Shown: one piece after another, positions 34,198-44,927 of the stretch | How positions within the stretch are numbered: position 1 is the first letter of the stretch | Layout: the number at the start of each line of letters is the position of its first letter | Assembly (NCBI GenBank): GCA_965116355.1 | Contig: OZ220679.1 | Span: forward strand, 124,001-188,000 | DNA from: UBA1127 sp965116355 | Lineage (GTDB): Bacteria; Chloroflexota; Dehalococcoidia; Lucifugimonadales; UBA1127 | DNA length: 64,000 nt | Reading direction: 5' to 3' | The notes under the pieces: model-generated | Told to the model about the DNA's origin: nothing | What the model saw: the letters and a program-made list of their open reading frames with translations, nothing else | Database searches by the model: none | Position numbers and translations under genes: made by a program

Positions 34198-34728
34198 TTA
34201 CGAAACGGAAATCGGGAAGCGCAGCGTGTCCACCTGCTCCCACTTCAGACGGAAGATTTCCGCCCCGTCCGGCACCTCAAAGACCATCCACCCGGTGATG
34301 TTGAAGTCCTGGGGGAGGTCCGATGGCCCCCAGAGGAACGGCAGGTGCGGACTCAACGCAACCGGGGGCTCGTCCAGCTTCACACGGCGCTCGTACGGGT
34401 CGACGGGGAGGGCCTGCTCACGCTCCGTGCCCTCCAGCACGCCCGACTCCTCGCCGATGTTGATGGAGAGGATGCCCGAGCGGATGTTCCAGATGGTCAT
34501 CCGCGCGGCGACGAAGTGGTGTCCGTCCTGCGCGGGCCCGACGTTGTAGTACTCGCCGTCCGTATCCTGATATATGACGCCACCGACTTCGGTCAGGTCG
34601 GCGACATTCATCGTGATGCCGCGCCCTCCCAGGGTGACGCTCGTTGGCTGGTCATCGCCGCATGCGGCGGTCAGCAGGGCGGCCATCGCCGCCAGCAGTA
34701 CAAAGTGTCCGATGAACCTCACGTGCAC
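34198..34728 (-). CDS. Putative lipoprotein
   Basis: A 176-residue protein with a signal peptide (FIGHFVLLAAMAALLTAACG) ending in the lipobox LTAAC, so Cys23 should be lipidated. The mature part has a beta-rich domain (GPAQDGHHFVAARMTIWNIR, then FNITGWMVFEVPDGAEIFRL) like DUF4352, an immunoglobulin-like fold. It stands alone, divergent from nothing obvious, between the Gld-like operon and the cysteine desulfurase. GTG start at 34728. Confidence 0.75.
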   Translation of the reverse strand: MHVRFIGHFVLLAAMAALLTAACGDDQPTSVTLGGRGITMNVADLTEVGGVIYQDTDGEYYNVGPAQDGHHFVAARMTIWNIRSGILSINIGEESGVLEGTEREQALPVDPYERRVKLDEPPVALSPHLPFLWGPSDLPQDFNITGWMVFEVPDGAEIFRLKWEQVDTLRFPISVS

Positions 34729-34734
34729 ACGTCC

Positions 34735-34740
34735 ATTAGA
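34735..34740 (-). promoter_or_regulatory. -10-like element six bases before the lipoprotein start
   Basis: TCTAAT on the minus strand, six bases before the GTG at 34728. Part of the recurrent leaderless pattern in this window. Confidence 0.35.
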
Positions 34741-34800
34741 GTTTGGTTCTCTTGAAGGGATTTAACGTTGTCTGTCGGACGGTGGTTCCCGTCAATGCCG

Positions 34801-36048
34801 TCATGCCCGGCCCGCGGTGAACGACGGCATTTCACGGAGGCGCTGCACCAAGGGCGGCAACGTCTCCAGGAAATAGTCTACATCATCCTCGGTCGTCGCT
34901 GGCCCCACGGTCACGCGAAGGCTGCCTCGCGCGACGTCGGCGGGGCGCCCGATGGCGGTCAGGACGTGCGACGGCTCCAAGGAGGCCGTCGAGCAGGCAC
35001 TGCCGCTCGAGGCGTAGATGCCCTTGAGGTCCAAGCCCAGCAGCACCGGCTCCGCCTCCAGCCCCGGGAAACAGACGTTGACATTGTTGGGCAGCCGCCG
35101 TGTCGCGTGTCCGTTGAGGATCGAGCCGGGCACGCGCTCCAGGATGCCGGCCGCGATCCTGTCGCGCAAGGCGGCGCTGTGCCGGCTCGCCTCCTCGCGC
35201 TCGAGCTCGGCGAGGCGCAGGGCCTCGGCCATGCCGACGATGGCCGGCACGTTCTCCGTGCCGGAGCGGCGCTCGCGCTCCTGGCCGCCGCCCATGAGCA
35301 GCGGCGAGAAGGGCGTGCCCCTTCGAACGAACAGGACGCCCGCGCCCTTGGGCCCGTGGAACTTGTGCGCCGACAGGCTCAGCATGTCGACGCCCAGCCG
35401 CTTGACCGAGAGGTCCAGGTAGCCGGCGGCCTGCACGGCGTCTGTGTGGACGAGAATGGTGCGCCCCTGTTCCTTCGCCCGCTCCTTCACCAGCCGCGTG
35501 ATCTCCGCGACCGGCTGCACGGTGCCGATCTCGTTGTTGGCGTACATGACGCTGACGAGCACGGTCTCGGCCGTCACGGCGTCCAGCACGTCGCGCGGGT
35601 CGACGAGACCGTCGCTGTTGACGGGGACGCAGGTGACGTCGAAGCCCATGCTCTCGAGCTGGTGGCAGGTGTGCAGCACCGCGTGGTGCTCGATTACCGT
35701 GGTGACGACGTGGTTGCCCGTCGGGCGCAGGGCGAGGGCGCCGCCCTTGATGGCGGCGTTGTCGGACTCGGTGCCGCCGCTGGTGAAGACGACCTCGTTG
35801 GCGCGGCAGTCGAGCACCCTCGCGACGACGTCGCGCGCGTCCTCGAGGGCCACGCGGGCCCGCTGCCCGACGGCGTGGATGCTGGACGGGTTGCCGAAGG
35901 CGCCCTGCAAGTACGGCAGCATCGCCTGCAGCGCTTCCGCCCGCAGCGGCGTCGTCGCGGCGTGGTCCAGGTAGATTTCGCGTCCGGCGGCTTCCAAGTC
36001 CTTCGCTCCCGCTGGCCGGCGCACCTTTGGGGTGCGTCGATAGTCCAC
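34801..36048 (-). CDS. Cysteine desulfurase (IscS/NifS family)
   Basis: A 415-residue PLP enzyme (IYLDHAATTPLRAEALQAML). PLP is anchored on Lys229 in SLSAHKFHGPKG, and the catalytic Cys352 is in SSGSACSTASLEPSHVL, the loop typical of IscS/NifS group I enzymes. It releases sulfur from cysteine for iron-sulfur clusters and thio-modified tRNA. No iscU or related gene is adjacent. The N-terminal 20 residues before IYLDHAATT are longer than usual; the GTG at 36048 is uncertain but has TACAAT upstream. Confidence 0.92.
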   Translation of the reverse strand: MDYRRTPKVRRPAGAKDLEAAGREIYLDHAATTPLRAEALQAMLPYLQGAFGNPSSIHAVGQRARVALEDARDVVARVLDCRANEVVFTSGGTESDNAAIKGGALALRPTGNHVVTTVIEHHAVLHTCHQLESMGFDVTCVPVNSDGLVDPRDVLDAVTAETVLVSVMYANNEIGTVQPVAEITRLVKERAKEQGRTILVHTDAVQAAGYLDLSVKRLGVDMLSLSAHKFHGPKGAGVLFVRRGTPFSPLLMGGGQERERRSGTENVPAIVGMAEALRLAELEREEASRHSAALRDRIAAGILERVPGSILNGHATRRLPNNVNVCFPGLEAEPVLLGLDLKGIYASSGSACSTASLEPSHVLTAIGRPADVARGSLRVTVGPATTEDDVDYFLETLPPLVQRLREMPSFTAGRA

Positions 36049-36057
36049 TATCCAGCA

Positions 36058-36063
36058 ATTGTA
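36058..36063 (-). promoter_or_regulatory. Extended -10 element of the cysteine desulfurase gene
   Basis: TGCTACAAT on the minus strand, with TACAAT at 36058-36063, nine bases before the GTG start at 36048. No ribosome-binding site fits in between. Confidence 0.4.
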
Positions 36064-36279
36064 GCACGGGCGTAGCTGGGGCTACAGGCCAAGGACACGC
36101 GGCAGCCGCTGGGTGTTGGGGAGAACACCTCGCGTTTGGAGAAACAGCACGTTCAGTCCCGCTTCGAACGGGGCCTCAAGCTACGTTGCCGGGCTTCGCC
36201 AGTCAGCAGGACACCGAAGAGGGCATGCGCGTGAGAACGGCTCGGATACGGGGGCTCGTGTCAGAGACCGGCGCAATGC

Positions 36280-36861
36280 CTACGTGCGCCTAATGACCCC
36301 GCAGGCTATGCGGGCGCCGGTGTCGGACTCAACTTCGCCATAGGCGTCGGGTCTCTCGTGCACGATTATGGCGGAGCCGTCGTCGTCAAAGACAGAGTGG
36401 CGCGGGCCGCTATTCAGAATGATGCCCTGGGTAAAGAAGTCGGCACGGGCGGAGCCATCGGCGGCGGCATAGATATTCGGCAGGTCCCCGCCGTGAGCCC
36501 CGGATGATCCGTCACTCTCCCAATTCGAATGAACGAAGCCATGATCCGATTCATCGGGGTTGAAGTGATCGCCGGCGGCATCGAAGCCGGGGGAACATGA
36601 ACCGAACTCGTGAATGATGAAGGCATGTCCGCCCGGCGCCAGACCGTCCAAGTCGGCCATGACCAAGACGCCGGTTGCCGCCTGCCGGAATTCAACGGTC
36701 CCTATGGAATCGCCGGACGGCGATACCAGCTCGGCCGCAGCCGTGAGGCCCACTTCAGGTTGGGCAGCTCCGCCGGACCGGACAGTCAGCAAGAACAGAC
36801 CAACGACTATGGCAATCCCCAAGGGGGCCAAGAGAATAGCCCAAGACAGTCTACCGGCCAT
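36280..36861 (-). CDS. Cu/Zn superoxide dismutase-like protein lacking one copper ligand
   Basis: A 193-residue secreted or membrane-anchored protein (N-terminal helix LAPLGIAIVVGLFLLTV). It aligns with SodC: GGHAFIIHEFGSCSPGF, GDHFNPDESDHGF, AHGGDLPNI and GSAIIVHERPDAYGE, and the disulfide pair is C89 and C187. The Zn ligands (H99, H107 or H111, H123, D126) and three copper ligands (H84, H99, H168) are present. The first copper His of the normal HGFHIH motif is Ile82 (HAFIIH). Copper binding and dismutase activity may therefore be altered. ATG follows GGGGAGGA. Confidence 0.8.
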   Translation of the reverse strand: MAGRLSWAILLAPLGIAIVVGLFLLTVRSGGAAQPEVGLTAAAELVSPSGDSIGTVEFRQAATGVLVMADLDGLAPGGHAFIIHEFGSCSPGFDAAGDHFNPDESDHGFVHSNWESDGSSGAHGGDLPNIYAAADGSARADFFTQGIILNSGPRHSVFDDDGSAIIVHERPDAYGEVESDTGARIACGVIRRT

Positions 36862-36969
36862 TCCATTCCTCCCCTCGTTCGAGCTGCCCCGGCGACGTCA
36901 GGACCGTCGGCTGTTCCTGTATGAACCACAGTTTCGCGTCCTCAGCGCCGGACGGAACTCGAACGTAAT

Positions 36970-36984
36970 TGATACTATGTATCA
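36970..36984. promoter_or_regulatory. Palindrome upstream of the SodC-like gene
   Basis: TGATAC-TAT-GTATCA, a perfect 6-bp inverted repeat in an AT-rich stretch 110 bases before the SodC-like start. A second inverted pair (TTGTAAG, 20 bases, CTTACAA) follows near 37013-37046. It could be an operator; no regulator is identified. Confidence 0.35.
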
Positions 36985-37040
36985 TGTTGACTCGACTTAT
37001 CGTTTTGTAAGGGAGTGTGGATGGAAAGATTCTTACAAGC

Positions 37041-38141
37041 TCAAGATACGATGTCAAGGGCGCGCCGTGACCGCAGGTGGCCGTAGAGGTCGCCGCGCGT
37101 GACGATGCCGACGATGTGCTCGCCGGCCACGACGACGAGGCATGGAGGCCCGTCGTCATTCTCCAGCACGTCCAACGCTTCGAGGGCAGGCTCGTTGGCG
37201 TCGACGGCCGGGTACGACGACAGCGGGGCCATCGCCTGCATCGGGCCGGCGATGGCTGACACGCGGCGTGGAACTCCCCGGAGCGGCCGCAAGTGCAGAA
37301 GGCCCGCCGGCGCGCGCTCGACGCCGACGAGGACGGCGTCGGCGATGGTGGCGTCGGCGGGGACCATGTCCGCAGAGACCACCTCGCCAACGGTGACGCG
37401 CGAAAGCCGCCGCCGGTCGCGGGCGGCGCTCCCGGCGCTCGCCGCGGTGAAGAACACGAAGCCGGCGATCAGGATTGGCCAGAGGTTGAGGAAATTCTCC
37501 GTTCGCACGAAGACGAAAATGCTGAACAGCGTCAGCGCCACCGCGAACACTTGGCCCACCAGAACCGCGATGCCGGTCGCGAGCCAGTAGTTGCCCGTCA
37601 GCCCCCAGATCCCGGCCCGCAGGACGCGCCCGCCGTCGAGCGGGTAGCCGGGCAGCAGGTTGAACACGCCCAGCAGCAAATTCGTCCAGCCGAGGAGGAA
37701 GGCGACCACCATGACGCCGTCGCGCAGGCGTCCCTCGAGGAAGGCGGGCGCCACGTAGAAGGCAAAGGCCATGAGGAGCCCGCCGAGCACGAGGCTCATC
37801 ACCGGGCCGACGAAGGCCACGATGAAATCGGCCCACGGGCGCCGGGCATCCCTCGCAATGTGCGAGACGCCGCCCAGCAGGAACAGCGTGATCCCTCGGA
37901 CGGGGATGCTGTGCCGGGTCGCCATGAGGCTGTGGGCGAGCTCGTGCGCGAGGACAGAGACAAAGAAAAGGAGGCCGGTCGCGGCGGCCATGGCGACCCG
38001 GGGAGGCAGGTCCCACCCAGGAAGCTGCGAGGAGAGCTGTCCGAATACGACGTAGCTGACCAGCCCGAGGACGCCAAACCAGGTGTAGCTCACGCCCACA
38101 GGAATGCCGAGGATTCTGCCGAGCGAGAAGGTGGCGCTCAT
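37041..38141 (-). CDS. Site-2-protease-family (M50) metalloprotease with CBS domains
   Basis: A 366-residue membrane zinc protease. The metal-binding HELAH (H66, E67, H70) is in FVSVLAHELAHSLMATRH and the second motif is NLLPGYPLDGGRVLRAGIWG with Asp169. Six or so helices precede a C-terminal pair of CBS domains (VGEVVSADMVPADATIADAV and PALEALDVLENDDGPPCLVV), which probably sense adenosine nucleotides. S2P proteases cleave regulatory proteins inside the membrane. Located downstream of the agmatinase gene on the same strand but 37 bases apart. Confidence 0.9.
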   Translation of the reverse strand: MSATFSLGRILGIPVGVSYTWFGVLGLVSYVVFGQLSSQLPGWDLPPRVAMAAATGLLFFVSVLAHELAHSLMATRHSIPVRGITLFLLGGVSHIARDARRPWADFIVAFVGPVMSLVLGGLLMAFAFYVAPAFLEGRLRDGVMVVAFLLGWTNLLLGVFNLLPGYPLDGGRVLRAGIWGLTGNYWLATGIAVLVGQVFAVALTLFSIFVFVRTENFLNLWPILIAGFVFFTAASAGSAARDRRRLSRVTVGEVVSADMVPADATIADAVLVGVERAPAGLLHLRPLRGVPRRVSAIAGPMQAMAPLSSYPAVDANEPALEALDVLENDDGPPCLVVVAGEHIVGIVTRGDLYGHLRSRRALDIVS

Positions 38142-38178
38142 TCGCTGCCCCCAGACCGTCGCGCCGAACAGGCGCCGT

Positions 38179-39066
38179 CTAGTTTAGCGTAGCATACCCC
38201 ATGAGCTTGTAGGCGAGTTTGGCCGCCGTGTAGGCGCAACTCACCGGCCCCTCAGGCGGCGCCAGCTCCATCAGGTCGAAACCGACGATGCGGCGACGGC
38301 CGGCGACGGCTCGCAGCAGCTCGAGGGTTTCCGCCCACAGCATGCCGCCCGGCTCCGGCGTGCCGACCGCCGACATGATCGACGGGTCCAGCACGTCCAT
38401 GTCGACGGTGACGTAGACGGTCTCGCTCAGGTGAGAGAGGAGGGCGTCCGCGAGGTCAGCGATGGAGCGGCCCTGGGGCCAGGGGTACATCGGCTGCCCG
38501 AGCTCCTCCAACGCCTCGCGCTCATCGAGGCTGAGACTTCGCACACCGGCGATGGCGAGAGGGCAGACCTCCGCGATTCGGCGGCCGACGGTGGCGTGGC
38601 TGTACTCCGAGCCCTGATAGCTGTGGCGGAAGTCGGCGTGGGCGTCGAGCATGAGCACGGAGAGGTCAGGGTGGCGCTCCCGCAGGGCGCGAACGGCGCC
38701 AACGGTGATCGAGTGCTCGCCGCCGAGGGTCACGAACACCGTGTCCGGGCGATAAGCAGCCGAGACGGCAGCCTGAACGCGATCCACCGTCGCTTCCGGC
38801 CCGCCGGGATGCGGCTCCACCTCCGGCAGCGTGTGGATGCCGAGGGCGCAGGTCTCGCGCTCAAGCTCGATGTCGTAGTCCTCCATCTGCCGGGAGGCGT
38901 CGATGATGGCGCTCGGCCCCTCGCGGGCGCCGGTGCGGTAGGAGACGGTGCCGTCGTAGGGGACGGGGAGGACGAGGAAGCGCGAGGAGTCGTAGGCGGA
39001 CTGCTCCGGCGGGAGCGCAAGGAAGCACCAGGGGAGCTCGGCGTCGTGGGACGGGCCCGTGGACAT
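38179..39066 (-). CDS. speB: Agmatinase (ureohydrolase)
   Basis: A 295-residue ureohydrolase. Metal ligands are H118 (LGGEHSITVG), D141, H143 and D145 (DAHADFRHSYQG), and the second Asp pair in VDMDVLDPSIMSAVGTPEPG. The family hydrolyses agmatine to putrescine and urea; guanidinobutyrase or arginase cannot be excluded. It lies three bases after speH, so the two form a polyamine operon, with putrescine made here and decarboxylated AdoMet supplied by SpeH. Confidence 0.88.
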   Translation of the reverse strand: MSTGPSHDAELPWCFLALPPEQSAYDSSRFLVLPVPYDGTVSYRTGAREGPSAIIDASRQMEDYDIELERETCALGIHTLPEVEPHPGGPEATVDRVQAAVSAAYRPDTVFVTLGGEHSITVGAVRALRERHPDLSVLMLDAHADFRHSYQGSEYSHATVGRRIAEVCPLAIAGVRSLSLDEREALEELGQPMYPWPQGRSIADLADALLSHLSETVYVTVDMDVLDPSIMSAVGTPEPGGMLWAETLELLRAVAGRRRIVGFDLMELAPPEGPVSCAYTAAKLAYKLMGYATLN

Positions 39067-39069
39067 CGC

Positions 39070-39483
39070 CTAGGCCGGCGCGCTCAGCCGCGCCCGGTCG
39101 GCGTCGAGGGCGCGGCGCGCCTGGGCGGGGCTGTAGTGGTCGAGCCCGCGCTCCAGCACCCAGGTATTCGCCTCGTGCAGGTCGAAGCTGGCCTTCACGT
39201 CCTCAAGCGCAAGGTCGGTGTCGAAGTCCTTGCAGGAGAAGACGTCCACCTGGACGAAGCTGCGGTCCGGGAAGGTGTGCACGCTGATGTGGCTCTCGGC
39301 GATGATGACGAAGCCGGAGACGCCCCAGTCCTCGGGCACGGGGCCGTTGTAGGTCAGGACGTGGGGGGTGATGATCTTGGTCATGCCGATGCGGTCCGGG
39401 AAGGAGTCCAAGAACTGTCGGACGCGCTCCTGGTCCTGCAGCAGGGAGTGGTTGCCGGTGTAGCCGTCGATAACCAGGTGCAT
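39070..39483 (-). CDS. speH: S-adenosylmethionine decarboxylase proenzyme
   Basis: A 137-residue prokaryotic AdoMetDC. The self-cleavage site is between E63 and S64 in IIAESHISVHTFPD, generating the pyruvoyl cofactor at Ser64; His69 and Cys84 are the processing and catalytic residues. It makes decarboxylated AdoMet for spermidine. The ATG at 39483 follows GGAGGACCCGAGGA. Spermidine synthase is not in this window. A longer upstream frame is not part of the gene. Confidence 0.92.
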   Translation of the reverse strand: MHLVIDGYTGNHSLLQDQERVRQFLDSFPDRIGMTKIITPHVLTYNGPVPEDWGVSGFVIIAESHISVHTFPDRSFVQVDVFSCKDFDTDLALEDVKASFDLHEANTWVLERGLDHYSPAQARRALDADRARLSAPA

Positions 39484-39680
39484 TCCTCGGGTCCTCCAGT
39501 GTCTTTGTTCCGTTGGCGCATTGCCGCAGGACATGGCTTCATTAACTGTTGTATCTGTGCAGGGTTCGGATGCGACAGCGGCGTAGCCTACCATCAACCG
39601 CCGCGTATGGCAAACCGTCACGAAACTCGACGCCGCGAGCTGCGCACGGCGCCCTCGCGGCGTAATCGGTTGCGAAGGTG

Positions 39681-39756
39681 TGGGGTGAGCGAAGGGATTC
39701 GAACCCTCGATCTCCTGAGCCACAGTCAGGCGCCTTACCGCTTGGCCACGCTCACC
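39681..39756 (-). tRNA. tRNA-His (anticodon GUG)
   Basis: Minus-strand cloverleaf from 39756. The acceptor begins with the extra G (-1) opposite C73 (GGTGAGCG...CGCTCACC), the anticodon loop is CTGTGGC (anticodon at 39721-39723), and CCA is encoded at 39681-39683. Confidence 0.95.
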
Positions 39757-39853
39757 ACGGGAACCTTCATAGTGTAGGGCGTGGTAGCTAGGCGGGTCAA
39801 GGAAGGCGCGTCGGCGTACCTGACTCGCGAAAAGGAGGAGCGGCAGCCTACAG

Positions 39854-39895
39854 CCCCCCGTTCGCACTTCGATTTCCCTCAGCACGAACGAGGGG
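39854..39895. repeat. Dispersed repeat (family A variant) with flanking inverted arms
   Basis: CCCCCGTTCG, then CTTCGATTTCCCTCAGCACG, then AACGAGGGG. The outer arms can pair. It lies between tRNA-His and the 3' end of katG. The remainder of the 450-base gap from 39484 to 39936 holds only the tRNA. Confidence 0.75.
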
Positions 39896-39936
39896 CTGTA
39901 TAGCGGCTTGCGCCGGTATGTCAGGGAGTTGGCGAG

Positions 39937-42060
<2,124 letters not shown>

Positions 42061-42223
42061 AGCTTCTCTCCACGTTTTGATTTGCGTTGCGCAGCACATC
42101 CGTACCAAGGGCATGGCGTGCACGGCCTATTGTAGTCCCGTTCGTCAACATCTTGGAAGCCCTGAGGGACTGGCGTCACGGATGGCCGCTGGGGACGTTC
42201 CCGCGAGCTCTGCGGCGGCGTTC

Positions 42224-42313
42224 ACCCTTCGATTTCCCTCAGGGCGAACGGGGGGTACGCGCCCTTCGACAGGCCCCTTCGTCAAGCTCAGGACGGGGTC
42301 AGGGGGAACGGGG
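42224..42313. repeat. Cluster of dispersed repeats (family A)
   Basis: Three copies: CCCTTCGATTTCCCTCAGGG, then CCCTTCGACAGGCCC, then CTTCGTCAAGCTCAGGACGG with TCAGGGGGAACGGGG. They lie between katG and the aldo/keto reductase, in the 5' region of katG. Confidence 0.85.
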
Positions 42314-42324
42314 CGGGTGTGCGC

Positions 42325-43143
42325 CTAGAAGAAGCCGAACCGGCGCTTGCGCTCGGCTCGCGGGAAGGCCGTTTCCAGCGCGGCGATGTCCTCGTCGGAG
42401 AGGCGCCAGCCGGAGGCGCCGCAGTTCTCCTCGATGCGGGCGGCGGCGTTGCTCTTCGGGATGACCATGACGCGGTCGTGGCTGAGGCACCAGTTGAGGG
42501 CGACCTGCGCGACGGTCCGCCCGTTCCGCGCCGCGACGTCTTCTAACGCCCTCGCGCCCTTGCGGAAGTTGCCGAGGCCGCGCGCCAGCGGGCTGTAGGC
42601 GATGACGGTGATGCCGTTGGCCTGGCACCAGGGCAGCACCTCCGGCTCGATGGAGCGGTCCGTCAGGCTGAACTCCACCTGGTTCGACGCGATGCTCGAC
42701 TTTGACAGCGCCGCCTGCGCGTCCTCCATCTCACTGACGGAGAAGTTGCTGACGCCGATGTAGCGCACCTTGCCCGCCTCGACGAGCTCCTCCATCGCGC
42801 CCATGGTCTCGGCGATGGGGATGCGCGCGTTGGGCCAGTGGAGCTGGTAGAGGTCTATGACGCCGCACTGGAGTCGCATGAGGCTCTCATCGGCTGCGCG
42901 AATCACGTCGCGGCGGCGGAAGTGGGACGGCGAGACTTTGGTCGCGACGAACACGTCGCCGCGGATGCCGTCGATCGCCTCGCCGACGGCGTCCTCGGTG
43001 CGGTAGGCCTCGGCGGTGTCGATGAGGAACGCGCCCATCTCGACGCCGCGGCGCAGCGGCGCGCTGCCGCCGGTGTACGCCCACGTGCCGAGGCCGACGT
43101 CAGGTATGCGCTCCCCCGTCCCGCCAAGCTCCTGCAGGTTCAT
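42325..43143 (-). CDS. Aldo/keto reductase
   Basis: A 272-residue TIM-barrel AKR. The catalytic tetrad can be placed as Asp and Tyr in LIDTAEAYRTEDAV, Lys in FVATKVSPSHF and His in YQLHWPNAR. The C-terminal NADPH-binding motif is VIPKSNAAARIEENCGASGW. Probably NADPH-dependent reduction of an aldehyde or ketone. The ATG overlaps the stop of the upstream gene (ATGA), so the pair is coupled. Substrate unknown. Confidence 0.88.
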   Translation of the reverse strand: MNLQELGGTGERIPDVGLGTWAYTGGSAPLRRGVEMGAFLIDTAEAYRTEDAVGEAIDGIRGDVFVATKVSPSHFRRRDVIRAADESLMRLQCGVIDLYQLHWPNARIPIAETMGAMEELVEAGKVRYIGVSNFSVSEMEDAQAALSKSSIASNQVEFSLTDRSIEPEVLPWCQANGITVIAYSPLARGLGNFRKGARALEDVAARNGRTVAQVALNWCLSHDRVMVIPKSNAAARIEENCGASGWRLSDEDIAALETAFPRAERKRRFGFF

Positions 43144-43850
43144 GCGTCCTTCCTCCCCTCGTCCAGGGCCGGCGGCGGGGCAGCGTCCGGGAGCTGCTCG
43201 GGAGCCGGGGTAAAAGCGCCATCAATGGCGGCTCCATCAATGGCGGCGCCCTCGACCGTGCCGCCGCCGGGCGCGGCGCCGGGGGCCATGGGCGTGGGCA
43301 TGGTGAGATTGGTGAGGCTGTGCTGGAGCTTCCACTGCACCCGGTCGAGCTTCGGCTGCAAGTTCGCCAGGTCGTTCACCATGCGACCGGCGTCGACCAC
43401 CGCGCCGCGCATGGTCACGCGGACGTCCGTCACGATGCCCGTCCGCTCCGCGCCGAAGTTGACCTGCCCGGCCCGCGCGGTCGTCGGGTAGGCCTCGCCG
43501 CGCCAGTCGAGGCCCACGAGCTGCCGACGGCCGTCCAGCGCGTACTTGATCATGAAGAGGCCGATGATGACGGGGATGAGCACAACGCCGACGGCTGCGG
43601 CGAACCACTTCCGCTTGAGCGCGGTCAGGCTCGGCTGGCGCCAGCGGGCGACGAGGGCGCCCTCGAACTCGCCGACGTTGCCGACGGGGCCCTGCGCGAT
43701 GGGAGCGTCGGCGACCTCAACGGTGAACCCCTCGTCCTCGAGGGCCTGCACGAAGTTGTCCGTCATGCGGCGGGGGTGGCCGGAGGTGCCCTCCCATCGC
43801 CACCTGACCGGCCACTCCGCCATTTCCGTTCTGAGCGCATCTACTTCCAT
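43140..43850 (-). CDS. Hypothetical protein with one transmembrane helix
   Basis: A 236-residue protein (from MEVDALRTEMAEWPVRWRWE). One hydrophobic segment (WFAAAVGVVLIPVIIGLFMI) is followed by an extracytoplasmic region (GRMVNDLANLQPKLDRVQWK) and a C-terminal low-complexity tail with the repeat GAAIDGAAIDGA, encoded by a short tandem repeat in the DNA (about 43220-43250). It is coupled to the aldo/keto reductase. No known domain recognised. Confidence 0.55.
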   Translation of the reverse strand: MEVDALRTEMAEWPVRWRWEGTSGHPRRMTDNFVQALEDEGFTVEVADAPIAQGPVGNVGEFEGALVARWRQPSLTALKRKWFAAAVGVVLIPVIIGLFMIKYALDGRRQLVGLDWRGEAYPTTARAGQVNFGAERTGIVTDVRVTMRGAVVDAGRMVNDLANLQPKLDRVQWKLQHSLTNLTMPTPMAPGAAPGGGTVEGAAIDGAAIDGAFTPAPEQLPDAAPPPALDEGRKDA

Positions 43851-44020
43851 ACGTCCGTCCGCCGCACATTCAATGTGCCGGGTGCTTGTGGCAGCCAGCC
43901 CGTATAGTACCATGAGGGCGAAGCCACCATCGCGAGGATGTTCCTGGGCTGTGCTCTCTGCCTGGCACGGGAGGGCACGGCATTACATAACAGAGCAGCT
44001 GGGAAGCGGAGGGGAAGGAC

Positions 44021-44917
44021 ATGGAGACTGTCGCGCTGGGGTCCACGGGCATCCAGGTCAGCCGGCTTGGCATCGGGCTCTCGGAGATCGGCTCGACGCC
44101 GCTGGAGGTGGCCGCCGTCGAGACGCTGCTGAACGGCGCGTTGGACATCGGCGTTAACTTCCTCGACACGGCGGCGTGCTACGGCAACAGCGAGGAGCTC
44201 GTGGGCAAGACCGTGGCGCACCGGCGGAACGAGTACGCCCTCGCGTCCAAGTGCGGGCACGTCGCCGGCGGCTACCAGGGCGAGGCCTGGACGGCGCAGA
44301 CGGTCACCGACAGCATCGACCGCAGCCTGCGCCTGCTCCAGACGGACTATGTGGACCTCATGCAGCTCCACTCGTGCAGCGTCGAGGTCCTCGAGCAGGG
44401 CGACGTCATCGACGCGCTGCTGAAGGCGCGGGACGCGGGCAAAACGCGCTTCGTCGGCTACAGCGGCGACAACGAGGCGGCCATGTGGGCGGTGGCGAGC
44501 GGCATCTTCCAGACGCTCCAGACCAGCTTCAGCCTGGTCGACCAGAAGGCGCGCGACGACCTCCTTGCCGCGGCCAAGGCGCAGGGCATGGGCGTCATCA
44601 TCAAGCGGCCCATCGGCAACGGGGTGTGGGGCCGCGCGCAGGCGCCGTCCGAGTACTCGCGGCAATACCACCAGCGTTACCGCGCCATGACGGCCAAGGG
44701 CGTGCTCGAGGGGGAGCACGAACCGATTCGCATGGCGATGGGGTTCACGTTCGCGCACCCGGAGGTGGACACGGCCATCGTCGGCACGACGAACCTGCGG
44801 CACCTGCAGTCGAACGCGGCGATGCTCGACGAGGGGCTCACCGTGGCCGACGCGACGATGAGCGAGCTGGTGCGGCGGTACTCGGAGCTGGGCGAGGAGT
44901 GGCGGCAGCTGACGTAG
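44021..44917 (+). CDS. Aldo/keto reductase (L-galactose-dehydrogenase-like)
   Basis: A 298-residue AKR of the group with GIQVSRLGIGLSEIGSTPLE at the N-terminus. Catalytic residues are in NFLDTAACYGNSEELVG, YALASKCGHVAG and LMQLHSCSVEVLEQ. The C-terminal NADPH motif is present in DTAIVGTTNLRHLQSN. The ATG follows GGAGGGGAAGGAC. It lies on the opposite strand to its neighbours, divergent from the preceding gene, and is not the same subgroup as the AKR at 42.3 kb. Confidence 0.88.
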   Translation: METVALGSTGIQVSRLGIGLSEIGSTPLEVAAVETLLNGALDIGVNFLDTAACYGNSEELVGKTVAHRRNEYALASKCGHVAGGYQGEAWTAQTVTDSIDRSLRLLQTDYVDLMQLHSCSVEVLEQGDVIDALLKARDAGKTRFVGYSGDNEAAMWAVASGIFQTLQTSFSLVDQKARDDLLAAAKAQGMGVIIKRPIGNGVWGRAQAPSEYSRQYHQRYRAMTAKGVLEGEHEPIRMAMGFTFAHPEVDTAIVGTTNLRHLQSNAAMLDEGLTVADATMSELVRRYSELGEEWRQLT

Positions 44918-44927
44918 GGGGTCGGGC

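Noticed and set aside
36049..36279. Possible small RNA in the gap before the SodC-like gene
   Set aside because: No known RNA motif, stable hairpin with a U tract, or conserved promoter could be identified by eye.
37021..37086. A 21-codon frame with an upstream AAGGGAG
   Set aside because: It overlaps the 3' end of the M50 gene in antisense and is too short to support.
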